From JAMXLO01 sp963812075 (GTDB taxonomy: Bacteria; Pseudomonadota; Alphaproteobacteria; Acetobacterales; Acetobacteraceae), in assembly GCA_963812075.1 (NCBI GenBank), contig CAWETN010000010.1, positions 558,001 to 622,000 on the forward strand: a stretch of DNA of 64,000 nucleotides. Reading direction: 5' to 3'. Position numbers and translations under genes: made by a program. Of the stretch, positions 1 to 8,674 are shown piece by piece. Numbering within the stretch: position 1 is the stretch's first letter; each line of letters starts with the position of its first letter. Below the pieces are notes generated by a model. The model saw only the letters and a list, made by a program, of their open reading frames with translations, did no database searches and was not told the DNA's origin.

Positions 1-1301
1 CCGCCGGCAGCGTGGTGGCTGAGCTGGGGCGCCGCTCATCTGTTCGGCAGCGAGGCGCCGATCCTCGTGCGCCTGCCGTTCATCGCGCTGTTCGCGCTGT
101 CCACCTGGCTGATGTACCGGCTCGGCACCGTCGATCGCCGGAGGGCGCGCCGGACTGTGGGCGGCGGTGCTGCTGAACCTGTCGCCGGTGTTCGGCGTGA
201 CCACCGGCACGTGGGTCCTGCCGGACGGCCCGCTCGATTGCGCCTTGCTGGGGGCCGCACTGTGCCTGGTGCGCGCACTGATGCGCGGAAGCCTCGGCTG
301 GTGGCTGGCACCGGGCTGTGCGCGGGACTCGCGCTGTTCTCGAAATACTCGGCCGTCCTGACGATCGCCGGAGTAGCCGCCTATCTGCTGTCGAGCCGCG
401 AGCATCGGCATTGGCTGGCGACACCGAAGCCCTGGCTCGCGGCCCTGGTCGCGCTGATGGTGTTCATGCCGGTGCTGGTTTGGAATGCCGAGCACGGCTG
501 GGCGTCGTTCGCCTTCCAGGGCGGCCGCGCCGCCGGCATGCGGTTCCGGCCCTTCGCCCCCTGGTCACGCTCGCCGGCGAGGCGCTCTTCGTGCTGCCGT
601 GGATCTGGCTGCCGATGATGGCGGTGTTCGTGGTGGCGCTGCGCCGCGGCCCGGGGGCATGGCGGTCCTGGCTGCTCTGCTGCCTGGCGGCGCCGCCGAT
701 CGTCGGGTTTGCCGCAGTTTCGGCGTGGTCGAGCCAGCGCGTGCTGTTCCATTGGGCAGCGCCCGGCTACCTGATGCTGTTCCCGCTGCTGGGCGAGGCG
801 GTGGCGCAGCGCGTCGGCCGGCCGGCCGTGCGCCGCACATTGCTCGGAACGGCCGCGTTCGTCGTGCTCGCCGTCGCTGTCGTCGCGACGCAGGTGCGGT
901 TCGACTGGCTGCAACCGCTGATCGCCCGCGTCGCGCGCGACGATCCCGACATCGACGCCATCGATTGGACCTCGCTGCACGCGCCGCCCGGTACGATCGT
1001 CGGTGTGCCCAACTGGCGGGATGCCGGCAAGATCGCCTACGCCCTGGGTCCCTCGGTCACGGTGCTATGCCTGAACCGCGACGCTCGCCAGTTCGGCCTC
1101 GCCTGGCCGGCGCAGCGCCATCTCGGCGCGGATATGCTGATCCTCGCTCCCGGACCCGCCCAGCGCGTCTCGCAGGAGCTACAGGGCAGCTTCGCCGGTT
1201 TCGACCGCCTGCCGGACCAGGCCATCCTTCATGCCGGCCGAGTACTGCGCAAGGTTGCGGCATTCCATGCACGCAACCTGCTCGCGTGGCCGCCCGGTTA
1301 G
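1..1301 (+). pseudogene. Glycosyltransferase family 39-like membrane protein, 5' partial, frameshifted
   Basis: Coding is already open at base 1, so the start lies outside the window. The reading moves between all three forward frames: frame 1 to about 160, frame 2 to about 300, frame 1 to about 560, then frame 3 to the TAG at 1299-1301. Read through these shifts, it is a hydrophobic protein with many membrane segments and a C-terminal soluble tail, like the ArnT/PMT (GT39) family that moves sugars from polyprenyl carriers in the inner membrane. The active-site acidic loop would be upstream of the window, so the substrate cannot be inferred. Three shifts in 450 bases suggest sequencing indels, though decay is possible. 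Confidence 0.6.
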
Positions 1302-1326
1302 CGAAGTCTCTGGAAGATGCGCTACC

Positions 1327-2295
1327 ATGTCGCGAGGTCCAGGAATTGCATACGTGGCGAGCATGAGCAGCATGTCCGATCGCGTCCTCAGCGCGGCTGA
1401 GCTACGTGCGCTGTCCGGTCGAAGCAACGCAGCGGGAGCACGCCGTCTCGCGGTGCACGTCTCGCTGCTGGCTGCGACAGGATGGCTGGTGGCGATCTCC
1501 GGGCCGGCGACTCTGCTCCCGGCGATACTTGCGCTCGGGCTGGTGCAGGTGGCGCTGTTCGCGCCGGCGCACGAGGCGACGCACCAGACTGCCTTCGCGT
1601 CGCGGCGGGCGAACGCGGCGGTGGGCTGGCTGGCGGCTTGTCCGTCGCTGCTCAACCTGCACTTCTACGCCGCGTTCCACTTCGCGCATCACCGGCATAC
1701 GCAGCTTCCGGGACAGGACCCTGAACTGGACATGGAGTCGCCGGACACGCTGGGCGCCTACCTCCGGCGGATCGCCGGGGTGCCCTACTGGCGGCTGCGG
1801 CTGCTGGTGATCGCCGATTGCTGGCGCGGCGACGTGAGCCGCTACCCGTACGTGTCGGAACAGGCGGCACCGACGGTGATCCGCAGCGTCCGCGCCATGA
1901 CGCTGATCCTGGGCGGAGGCGCGGCAGGCTCGGCGATGCTGTTCGGCTGGACGACGCCGTTCGTGTTCTGGATCGTGCCGCAGCTGCTCTGCCAGCCGTT
2001 CCTGCGCGCCTATGTGCTGGCGGAGCACACCGGCTGCAGCAGGAACCGCAACGGCCTCACCAACACCCGAACCACCCTGACCAACGCGGTCGTACGGCTG
2101 CTGATGTGGAACATGCCGTTCCATGCCGAGCACCATCTGTATCCGTCGATCCCGTTCCATCGTCTGGCCGACGCGCACGCGACCCTGCGCGACAGGCTCG
2201 GGATGGTCGAGCCGCGCGGCTACGTGCGGTGGAACCTGGGATTCCTGCGCAAGGCGATGGCGCGGGACGCCGGCCAGCACGCCAGCGCCCCGTAG
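1327..2295 (+). CDS. Fatty acid desaturase family protein
   Basis: This is a membrane di-iron desaturase or hydroxylase of the FA_desaturase family (PF00487). Three histidine clusters are visible: HEATH, HFAHH about 35 residues later, and HAEHH near the C terminus; these are the family's iron ligands. Hydrophobic stretches separate them, as expected for an inner-membrane enzyme acting on acyl chains or carotenoid-like lipids. The ATG at 1327 has GGAAG ten bases upstream; an ATG at 1363 (giving about 310 residues) is an alternative. It follows the broken glycosyltransferase by 25 bases. The exact substrate is not determined. Confidence 0.85.
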   Translation: MSRGPGIAYVASMSSMSDRVLSAAELRALSGRSNAAGARRLAVHVSLLAATGWLVAISGPATLLPAILALGLVQVALFAPAHEATHQTAFASRRANAAVGWLAACPSLLNLHFYAAFHFAHHRHTQLPGQDPELDMESPDTLGAYLRRIAGVPYWRLRLLVIADCWRGDVSRYPYVSEQAAPTVIRSVRAMTLILGGGAAGSAMLFGWTTPFVFWIVPQLLCQPFLRAYVLAEHTGCSRNRNGLTNTRTTLTNAVVRLLMWNMPFHAEHHLYPSIPFHRLADAHATLRDRLGMVEPRGYVRWNLGFLRKAMARDAGQHASAP

Positions 2296-2298
2296 GCG

Positions 2299-2838
2299 TC
2301 ACTCGGCTGCGGCGGCGGTCTCCGTCGCGCGCATCGCGGCGATCTTCGCCTGGGCGCGGGCGCGTCTCTCGTCGAACTTGGCGAGCCGGCGCCGCGGGTT
2401 CGGGTGCACGACGTTGTCGTCCGATCCCGGGTTCTTCTGCGAGCCGGCCCAGCCATGGGCGGCGATGTCGAAGATGATGCCGGAAAGGTCGGTGTGCTTC
2501 ACTTCGTAGCCGTCCGGGTTATTTGGATCGCCCATGATCCAGGTGGCACCGGAATTGCGCGCGATCTTGCCCTGCTCGACGACGTCGTCCACCCAGAAGC
2601 CGATATGGTGGATGCCGACAAAGTCCTTGCCGGTGCCCTGCGCGGCTTCGTCGCTCTTGAAGTGCAGGATCGCGAGGTTGACCACGCCGTCGCTGAGGAA
2701 CACGCCCTCGGCCAGGGGGCCGTCCAACTCGGTGACTTCCTCGAGGCCCACGGCCTGCTTGTAGAACTCGGCGGTCTCCCAGGGATCCTCGACGCTGAGC
2801 GCAACGTGACGGATCCGGCCTTTGGTCTGCGCGGTCAT
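2299..2838 (-). CDS. VOC (glyoxalase/dioxygenase) superfamily protein
   Basis: A 179-residue single-domain protein with the vicinal oxygen chelate fold. It starts with an RIRHVALSVEDP strand, has a central FVGIHHIGFWVDD strand and a late YEVKHTDLSG segment, which fit the paired beta-alpha-beta-beta-beta modules. The C-terminal 40 residues are charged and probably helical. The ATG at 2838 has AAGGGA seven bases upstream, better than the in-frame TTG two codons earlier. It faces the desaturase gene tail to tail with three bases between the stops. The family includes glyoxalase I, epimerases and ring-cleavage dioxygenases; the reaction here is unknown. Confidence 0.8.
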   Translation of the reverse strand: MTAQTKGRIRHVALSVEDPWETAEFYKQAVGLEEVTELDGPLAEGVFLSDGVVNLAILHFKSDEAAQGTGKDFVGIHHIGFWVDDVVEQGKIARNSGATWIMGDPNNPDGYEVKHTDLSGIIFDIAAHGWAGSQKNPGSDDNVVHPNPRRRLAKFDERRARAQAKIAAMRATETAAAAE

Positions 2839-2949
2839 GGACAACTCCCTTTGTCAGCCCGCCGGAGCGTAGCGGGAAACCAGGGGGTTTTGCCAGCCGG
2901 CGAACGCCGGCGGCGGAGACGCGAAGCGGCGGTCGCCATGGCCGACAGG

Positions 2950-3756
2950 TCAATCCGCAGCCTCGGCCTTGTGCTTCTCCAGCTCCTGCTCGAGCAGCTT
3001 GACCATATTGAACAGCCGTCCCGCCGCCAGCTGCATGAAATAGAAGCCGAAATCCGGGTTCTGGAAGAACAGCTCGTGCACCTGGTCGTAGCGGATCGCC
3101 AGCACGCTGGCCTTCTCGACGCATTCCAGTGATTGCGTGCGGCGATGGTCGGGCGCCAACAGGCCGAGTTCGCCGACGAACTCGCCCGGGACCTTCGCGA
3201 TGCCCAGTTCTGGGATGAAGAAGCGCCCGGATGCGATGTAGAACATCGTGTCGGCCGGATCTCCCTTGCGGAACAGGAAATGGCCGTGCCCGCAACTCTT
3301 GCGTGTCATGTACGGCTTGAGCCAGTCCATCGTCTGGTCGCCGCGCGTCGCGCTGCGCACGCGGCGGACCAGCTTCATCATTTGGAACAGTCGCAGCACG
3401 TTCAGCGGCAGCAGCGCGGCGTTCAGCACCAGCGCCGGATACAGTCCGTCCAGATAGGCGTACAGGATGATGCAGAGATTGCTCCCCGCGCTCAGGGCAC
3501 GCAGCGGGATCATGGTGCGAACGACGAACGAGGCGACGATCAGCAGGGCGCCCAGATATCCGGGCAGCACGCGCCAGGAGAAGACACCCTGGTCGTAGTG
3601 GTCCGCCACCCAATGGGTCAGCCAATCGATCATCATCCCCTCGCTGCCCGCACCCTTGGCGGGGACCAGGCCGTCATTGCGTTCCACTGGCGTTTCTTCA
3701 CTATAGCGCGACAAGTCCCGGCTGCCATCGAACGGGATCGGCCGAATTGGGTTCAC
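2950..3756 (-). CDS. Membrane-anchored cyclic nucleotide-binding domain protein (Popeye-like layout)
   Basis: The N-terminal half has about three hydrophobic helices (roughly residues 60-125 of the long form). A cNMP-binding beta-roll follows, with FRKGDPADTMFYIASG, a GEFVGELGLL phosphate-cassette-like segment and HRRTQSLECVE. This order, short helices then a cNMP domain with no C-terminal HTH, recalls Popeye proteins and suggests a membrane sensor and not a transcription factor. The cassette has GELGLL, followed by a histidine-arginine pair where cAMP binders carry RAA. The start is uncertain: GTG at 3756 lacks a clear ribosome site, whereas ATG at 3636/3633 follows GAGGGG closely. Divergent from the HtrA gene. 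Confidence 0.7.
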   Translation of the reverse strand: MNPIRPIPFDGSRDLSRYSEETPVERNDGLVPAKGAGSEGMMIDWLTHWVADHYDQGVFSWRVLPGYLGALLIVASFVVRTMIPLRALSAGSNLCIILYAYLDGLYPALVLNAALLPLNVLRLFQMMKLVRRVRSATRGDQTMDWLKPYMTRKSCGHGHFLFRKGDPADTMFYIASGRFFIPELGIAKVPGEFVGELGLLAPDHRRTQSLECVEKASVLAIRYDQVHELFFQNPDFGFYFMQLAAGRLFNMVKLLEQELEKHKAEAAD

Positions 3757-3770
3757 AGGGGGTCAAGGCT

Positions 3771-5168
3771 ATGCGCCGCCGGGGCATCGGGGCTTTCCTC
3801 ATTGCGGCCGCCATCATGATGACTGCGACGATGCTGCCGGCGCCGAGCGCCGCCCAGGCGCTGCGGGACCTGCTGCCGTTCGGCCGAACCCATCGGATCG
3901 CCAAGCTGCTGCAGGTGGTGGTGAACATCACCACGCACAAACTGTCCGCCAACTCGGCCGACGCGTCAGGAACCGGCGCGAGGCGGCGGATCGAAGCCTT
4001 CGGGTCGGGCTTCGTCATCGACCCGTCGGGACTGATCGTGACCAACAAGCATGTGGTCGAGAATGCCCTGGACGTCACCGTGACCCTGCCGGACGGTACG
4101 GTTCTCCCGGCGAAGCTGCGTGGCGCGGGCCGGACGCTCGACATCGCACTGCTGGAGATCTCACCGCCAAAGCCGCTCCCCACAGTGACCTGGGGCGACA
4201 GCGACAAGGTGCGGATCGGCGATCAGGTGCTGGCGGTGGGCAATCCGTTCGGCATCGGCGAATCGGTCAGCGCGGGAATCGTCAGCGGCAAGAACCGCGA
4301 CATCCTGACGACCCCGTTCGACGATTACATCCAGACGGATGCGGCGATCAATCACGGCAATTCCGGCGGGCCGCTGTTCAATACGCGCGGCGACGTCATC
4401 GGGGTGAACACCGCGCTCTATTCACCGACAGCCCAAGGCGGATCGCTGGGCATCGGCTTCGCCATCCCCGGCAACGACGCGCGCGCCGCAGCCGATCAAT
4501 TGCGCCGCCTGGGGCATCTGCAACAGGGATGGCTCGGTCTGCGCACGCAGGACGTCACGCCCAACATCGCCGACGCGCTCGGGCTGCCCGCGTCCTACGG
4601 GGCCATTGTGGTCGGCGTCGAGCCGGACGGGCCGGCCGCCCGCGCCGGCCTGCAGGTCGGTGATGTGGTCCTCAAATTCGGCAAGCAGGCGCCGAAGGAT
4701 GCGCGAGCGCTGGCGCGCATGGCCGCCGCCACCGCGGTGGGAGAGACCGCCCCCGTGCTGTTCTGGCGCGATGGGAAGGAGCAGACGACCACGGCGAGGG
4801 TGGCCGACTGGCCGGACGAGGAGCCGCTGTCGGCCGAGGCCGCCGGAAAGACGGCTCGGCCGGTGCACCTCGATCGGCCCGATTTCGGTTTGCAGACAGA
4901 CGTGATCAACGACGAGACGCGCGCCAAGTACAAACTTGCCGAAGGACAGACGGGCGTCGTGATCACCGACGTCGCTCCCGGCAGCGCCGCCGATGAAAGT
5001 GGTCTCGTCCCGGGCAACGTGATCCTGCGGGTGCAGCGGGCGCCTGTTGCAACGACGGCGGAACTGCTTGCGCGGTTCAGCGACGTGCGGAGCGCGCGGC
5101 GCCACCATGTGTTGCTGCTGGTCCAGGACCACGACGGTCAACGCTGGGTTCCTCTGGTGCTGGGCTGA
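3771..5168 (+). CDS. HtrA/DegP-type periplasmic serine protease with two PDZ domains
   Basis: A 465-residue trypsin-like protease of the envelope quality-control family. Residues 1-30 form a Sec signal peptide ending near SAAQA. The catalytic triad is visible as His94 (TNKHVVENA), Asp124 (TLDIALLE) and Ser198 (NHGNSGGPL). Two PDZ domains follow, about residues 260-340 and 365-460. The ATG at 3771 has GGGG ten bases upstream; the in-frame TTG at 3747 would place eight polar residues before the signal peptide. The N-terminal linker lacks the long Q-loop of DegP, so DegQ/DegS-like activity is as likely. It stands alone, convergent with aapM. Confidence 0.9.
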   Translation: MRRRGIGAFLIAAAIMMTATMLPAPSAAQALRDLLPFGRTHRIAKLLQVVVNITTHKLSANSADASGTGARRRIEAFGSGFVIDPSGLIVTNKHVVENALDVTVTLPDGTVLPAKLRGAGRTLDIALLEISPPKPLPTVTWGDSDKVRIGDQVLAVGNPFGIGESVSAGIVSGKNRDILTTPFDDYIQTDAAINHGNSGGPLFNTRGDVIGVNTALYSPTAQGGSLGIGFAIPGNDARAAADQLRRLGHLQQGWLGLRTQDVTPNIADALGLPASYGAIVVGVEPDGPAARAGLQVGDVVLKFGKQAPKDARALARMAAATAVGETAPVLFWRDGKEQTTTARVADWPDEEPLSAEAAGKTARPVHLDRPDFGLQTDVINDETRAKYKLAEGQTGVVITDVAPGSAADESGLVPGNVILRVQRAPVATTAELLARFSDVRSARRHHVLLLVQDHDGQRWVPLVLG

Positions 5169-5207
5169 GGCGATCTGCCAGGCCACGGCCGCGATGGTGC
5201 AGCGGCG

Positions 5208-6317
5208 TCAGGCCTTGCCTTTCGCAAGCCGCCGTTCGACGCTGCGGCCGTAAGCGGACATCGCGTAGCAGCAGACGAAGAACACCATCGCCGCGAACAG
5301 GTAGCCTTCCTTCGCGAAGCCCAGCCACGCGGGGTCCTTCAACGCCAGTTCCACCGCGCCCAGCAGGTCGAACAACCCGATGATCGTCACCAGCGTGGTG
5401 TCCTTGAACAGGTCCACGACCGTGTTGATGATGCCCGGCACCACGATGCGGAGCGCCTGCGGCAGTACGACAAACGCCTGTACCTGCCACCAGCGCAGAC
5501 CGAGCGAATAGGCCGCCTCTTCCTGGCCGGCGTCGACGCCCTGCAGCCCGCCGCGGACCACCTCTGCCATATAGGCGGCGTTGAACAGCACCAGCGCCGC
5601 CATGGCGCGCAGCAGCCGGTCGATCGACACGCCCTGCGGCAGAAACAGCGGCGCGAGCACAGCCGACATGAACAGCACGGTAAGCAGCGGCACGCCGCGC
5701 CACAGCTCAATGTAGCCGATCGACAACAGTCGCACGACCGGCAGCTGCGAGCGCCGTCCCAGCGCGAGCAGAATGCCCAGGGGCAGCGATCCGGCGACGG
5801 CGACAAAGGAGATGATCACGTCGAGCATCAGCCCGCCCCACAGGGTCGTGTCGACGAAGTCCAGGCCGAACACGCCTCCCCACAGCAGCAGCGATGCCAG
5901 CGCGGGGAACACCGTCAGCAGCAGCAGAAGCCACAGCCAGCGATGCCGGGATTGCTCGCGGAGCACGGGCATGCCGAACACCACCAGCAAGACGCCCGCC
6001 AGATCGACGCGCCAGTATCCGCTGGCCGGGTAGCGGCCGTAGAAGAACAGCGGCAGACGCACGCGAATGAACGTCCAGCAAGCCCCCTCGCCCGTGCAGT
6101 CGGCCCGGTCGCTCCCGAACAGCGAAGCCTGCGTGACGGCCCAGCGGAGCAGCGGCGGCAACAGCCAGGCCGCCACAGCCACGACAACAAGTGTCAGCAG
6201 CGTGTTCGGCAGCGAGCCGAAGAGGTTGCGGCGCAGCCACTCGATCGCCAGCGCGCCGGGCGTGCCCGGCTCGAAGTTGCGCTGCGGCAGCAGGCGCCTC
6301 TCGGCGGTGGCGCTCAT
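5208..6317 (-). CDS. aapM: General L-amino acid ABC transporter permease AapM
   Basis: This inner-membrane permease (369 residues) pairs with AapQ to move amino acids delivered by AapJ. The N terminus (NFEPGTPGALAIEWLRRNLFG) and the long periplasmic loop with GEGACWTFI are characteristic of AapM. The BPD transport domain with the EAA-like loop (EEAAYSLGLRWWQ) lies in the C-terminal half, where it docks on the ATPase. Its start overlaps the stop of aapQ as ATGA, showing translational coupling. The expected aapP ATPase gene should follow, but the next gene is the convergent htrA-like protease only 39 bases away. Confidence 0.93.
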   Translation of the reverse strand: MSATAERRLLPQRNFEPGTPGALAIEWLRRNLFGSLPNTLLTLVVVAVAAWLLPPLLRWAVTQASLFGSDRADCTGEGACWTFIRVRLPLFFYGRYPASGYWRVDLAGVLLVVFGMPVLREQSRHRWLWLLLLLTVFPALASLLLWGGVFGLDFVDTTLWGGLMLDVIISFVAVAGSLPLGILLALGRRSQLPVVRLLSIGYIELWRGVPLLTVLFMSAVLAPLFLPQGVSIDRLLRAMAALVLFNAAYMAEVVRGGLQGVDAGQEEAAYSLGLRWWQVQAFVVLPQALRIVVPGIINTVVDLFKDTTLVTIIGLFDLLGAVELALKDPAWLGFAKEGYLFAAMVFFVCCYAMSAYGRSVERRLAKGKA

Positions 6318-7429
6318 CGGCCCACCAGCGCGACGCGGCGATTGTACCAGTTCATCAGGGCCGATGCGCCAAGGTTGATGGACAGGAAGATCGCCATCAG
6401 CAGAGCCATCGTCTCGATCTCGCGTGACGTTTGCTGCAGCACCGTGCCGGCGAAGATCTGGAACAGCTCCGGGTACGCCACCGCGGCACCGAGCGAACTC
6501 GACTTGATGATATTGAGGTACTGGCTGGTCATCGGCGGGATCATCACCCGCAGCGCCTGTGGCAGGACCACCTTGGACAGCACCTGGTGCGGCCGCAGCC
6601 CCAGGCTGAGTGCGGCTTCGCGCTGACCTTTATGTACCGACAGGATCGAGGCGCGCACAATCTCGGCGATGAACGCCGCTGCGTAGATCGTCAGGCCAGC
6701 CCAGAGCGCGACCAGCTCCGGCACCACCTGCAGGCCGCCGGCGATGTTGAACCCGTGCAACTCCGGATATTCGAGGCGATCGCTGCCGGCAATGAGCAGG
6801 CCGAGTGCGACCACCACCAGCAGCAGTGACTGCGGACCCAGCGGGAGACCCCGCCGGGTCAGGCGCCAGGCAAACGGCACCGCAAGCGCCGCGACCAGCG
6901 CGAGCGGCCACAGCACGCCGGCCCATGCGCCCGGCACCAGAGCGGGCAGATAGAGACCGCGGATATTCAGCAGCCCGCCGCCGGGCAGCACGATGCTCTG
7001 GCGCGGGCCCGGCAGGGCCTGCAGCACGGCGACGTACCAGAAGATGATCTGCACCAGTTGCGGCGTGTTGCGCACCAGCTCGATGAACCATAGCGCCAGA
7101 TTGCGCACCAGCCAGTTGGTGGACAGTCGCATGATGCCGACGAACAGCCCGAGCAGCGTCGCCGCGACGATGCTCATCGCGGAAACCAGCAGCGTATTGA
7201 GCACGCAGACCAGCAGCGCACGGGCATAGGTGTCGCCGACCGACCACGCGATCAGCCGGAACGGAATGTCGAAATTGGTCGGCTCGGCCAGGAAGCCGAA
7301 GCCGAAGGTCGCATGCCGCCGCCCGATATTGGCTGCCGCCTGCGAGCCGAGATACCAGGCGGCCGCCAGCACGACCGCGAGCAGCATCCACTGCGCTGCG
7401 CGCGCGCGCGACGACGGCCGCCTGACCAT
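6314..7429 (-). CDS. aapQ: General L-amino acid ABC transporter permease AapQ
   Basis: A 371-residue inner-membrane permease with an N-terminal membrane helix, the HisM-type domain and the EAA loop (REAALSLGLRPHQ) near residue 290. The long central loop, with several extra hydrophobic segments, is typical of AapQ and BztB. It begins one base after the aapJ stop is read back (start at 7429, aapJ stop codon at 7431-7433) and overlaps aapM by four bases, so the three genes form one minus-strand operon. Together with AapJ and an unlinked ATPase it would import a broad range of L-amino acids. Confidence 0.93.
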   Translation of the reverse strand: MVRRPSSRARAAQWMLLAVVLAAAWYLGSQAAANIGRRHATFGFGFLAEPTNFDIPFRLIAWSVGDTYARALLVCVLNTLLVSAMSIVAATLLGLFVGIMRLSTNWLVRNLALWFIELVRNTPQLVQIIFWYVAVLQALPGPRQSIVLPGGGLLNIRGLYLPALVPGAWAGVLWPLALVAALAVPFAWRLTRRGLPLGPQSLLLVVVALGLLIAGSDRLEYPELHGFNIAGGLQVVPELVALWAGLTIYAAAFIAEIVRASILSVHKGQREAALSLGLRPHQVLSKVVLPQALRVMIPPMTSQYLNIIKSSSLGAAVAYPELFQIFAGTVLQQTSREIETMALLMAIFLSINLGASALMNWYNRRVALVGR

Positions 7430-7430
7430 G

Positions 7431-8483
7431 TCAGTGCCAGGTGGGCGTCTGCATCAGCCCGCCATTAGAATAGAGATTGTTCATGCCGCGCGGCAGGCCA
7501 AGCCCGCCCTTGGTGCCGAAGGTCGCGTCGTACACCTCACCGTAGGTGCCGATGTCCTTCATGATGCGATAGGACCAGTTGTTGTCCACGCCCAAAAGCT
7601 TGCCGAAATCGCCTTCCACGCCGAGGAAGCGGCGGGTTTCAGGATCCTTGGTGGACGACTTCACCTGATCGACATTGGCCTTGTTGACGCCGAACACCTC
7701 GCCCGTGACCATTGCGTAGTGGACCCACTTCACCAGCCGCGTCCACGCCTCGTCACCCTGCCGCGTGAACGAGCCGAGTGGCTGGAGGCCACCGATCGTC
7801 TCGGGCAGGAAGACCCACTCGTCCGGCTTCTTCATGGTGGACCTGGCCGCAGCGACCGAGCCGCCGTCGTCGGTGTAGCCATCGCAACGACCGGCATCGG
7901 CCGCCGCGAATGCCTCCTCCGACTTGTCGAACAGCAGCGAGTTGATCTTGATGTTGTTGGCGCGGTTGTAGTCAGCGATGTTGGTCTCGAGCGTCGTGCC
8001 GGTCAGCAGGCAGATCGTGGCCCCGTTCAGGTCCTTGGTGTGCGCCACCCCCAGGCTCTTCTTCACCATGAAGGTCTGCGCGGTGAAGAAATTGACCGCC
8101 GGCTCATCGAGCCCGAGCTGGGTGTTGCGGATGAAGGTGAACTCGGAGTTGCGGATCAGCACGTCGATCTCGCCCGACTGCAGCACCGAGAAGCGGACCT
8201 TCGACGTGGTGCCGATGTACTTCACCTTGTCCGGCGAACCCAGCACGGCATCGGCTATGGCGCGACAATACGCGACGTCCAGCCCCTGCCAGTCGCCCTT
8301 GGAATCCTGGAACGCGTAGCCCGGGATGCCGGTATCGATGCCGCAGATCAGCTGTCCGCGCTTTTTCACCGCGTCCATGGTTGCACTCTTGACGTCGCTC
8401 TGGGCGCTGGCCGGCGCACCAAGCAGAAGCAGGCCGGCCAGCGCGAGCCAGCCGGTCATCAACCCCAGACGATACAGCAACAT
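7431..8483 (-). CDS. aapJ: General L-amino acid-binding periplasmic protein AapJ
   Basis: The solute-binding subunit (350 residues) of the Aap importer. A signal peptide of about 27 residues ends in GAPASAQ, followed by the SBP_bac_3 fold beginning with VKKRGQLICGIDTGIPG and the signature AYCRAIADAVLG. The ATG at 8483 is preceded by AAGGAGGGGG at ideal spacing, which settles the start against two upstream ATGs. It is the first gene of the aapJQM operon. About 190 bases separate it from the dehydratase gene upstream, which would hold the promoter; no clear operator was seen. Confidence 0.93.
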   Translation of the reverse strand: MLLYRLGLMTGWLALAGLLLLGAPASAQSDVKSATMDAVKKRGQLICGIDTGIPGYAFQDSKGDWQGLDVAYCRAIADAVLGSPDKVKYIGTTSKVRFSVLQSGEIDVLIRNSEFTFIRNTQLGLDEPAVNFFTAQTFMVKKSLGVAHTKDLNGATICLLTGTTLETNIADYNRANNIKINSLLFDKSEEAFAAADAGRCDGYTDDGGSVAAARSTMKKPDEWVFLPETIGGLQPLGSFTRQGDEAWTRLVKWVHYAMVTGEVFGVNKANVDQVKSSTKDPETRRFLGVEGDFGKLLGVDNNWSYRIMKDIGTYGEVYDATFGTKGGLGLPRGMNNLYSNGGLMQTPTWH

Positions 8484-8674
8484 TACCCCCTCCTTTGTCA
8501 TTGCGTTATGAACCTTAGCGGACCTGTGCGGCCTAGTCACCGTGCGTGCAGGTGCCGCAAGTGCCGTTGTGCAGCGGCAAAATGAAATGTGAACCGCGCC
8601 GTGCTGTCGAAGACCATCAACGCAGGGAGGTCTGCTCACCCAGGGCCGGTTGCATCAGTCCATGATCGCTCAAC

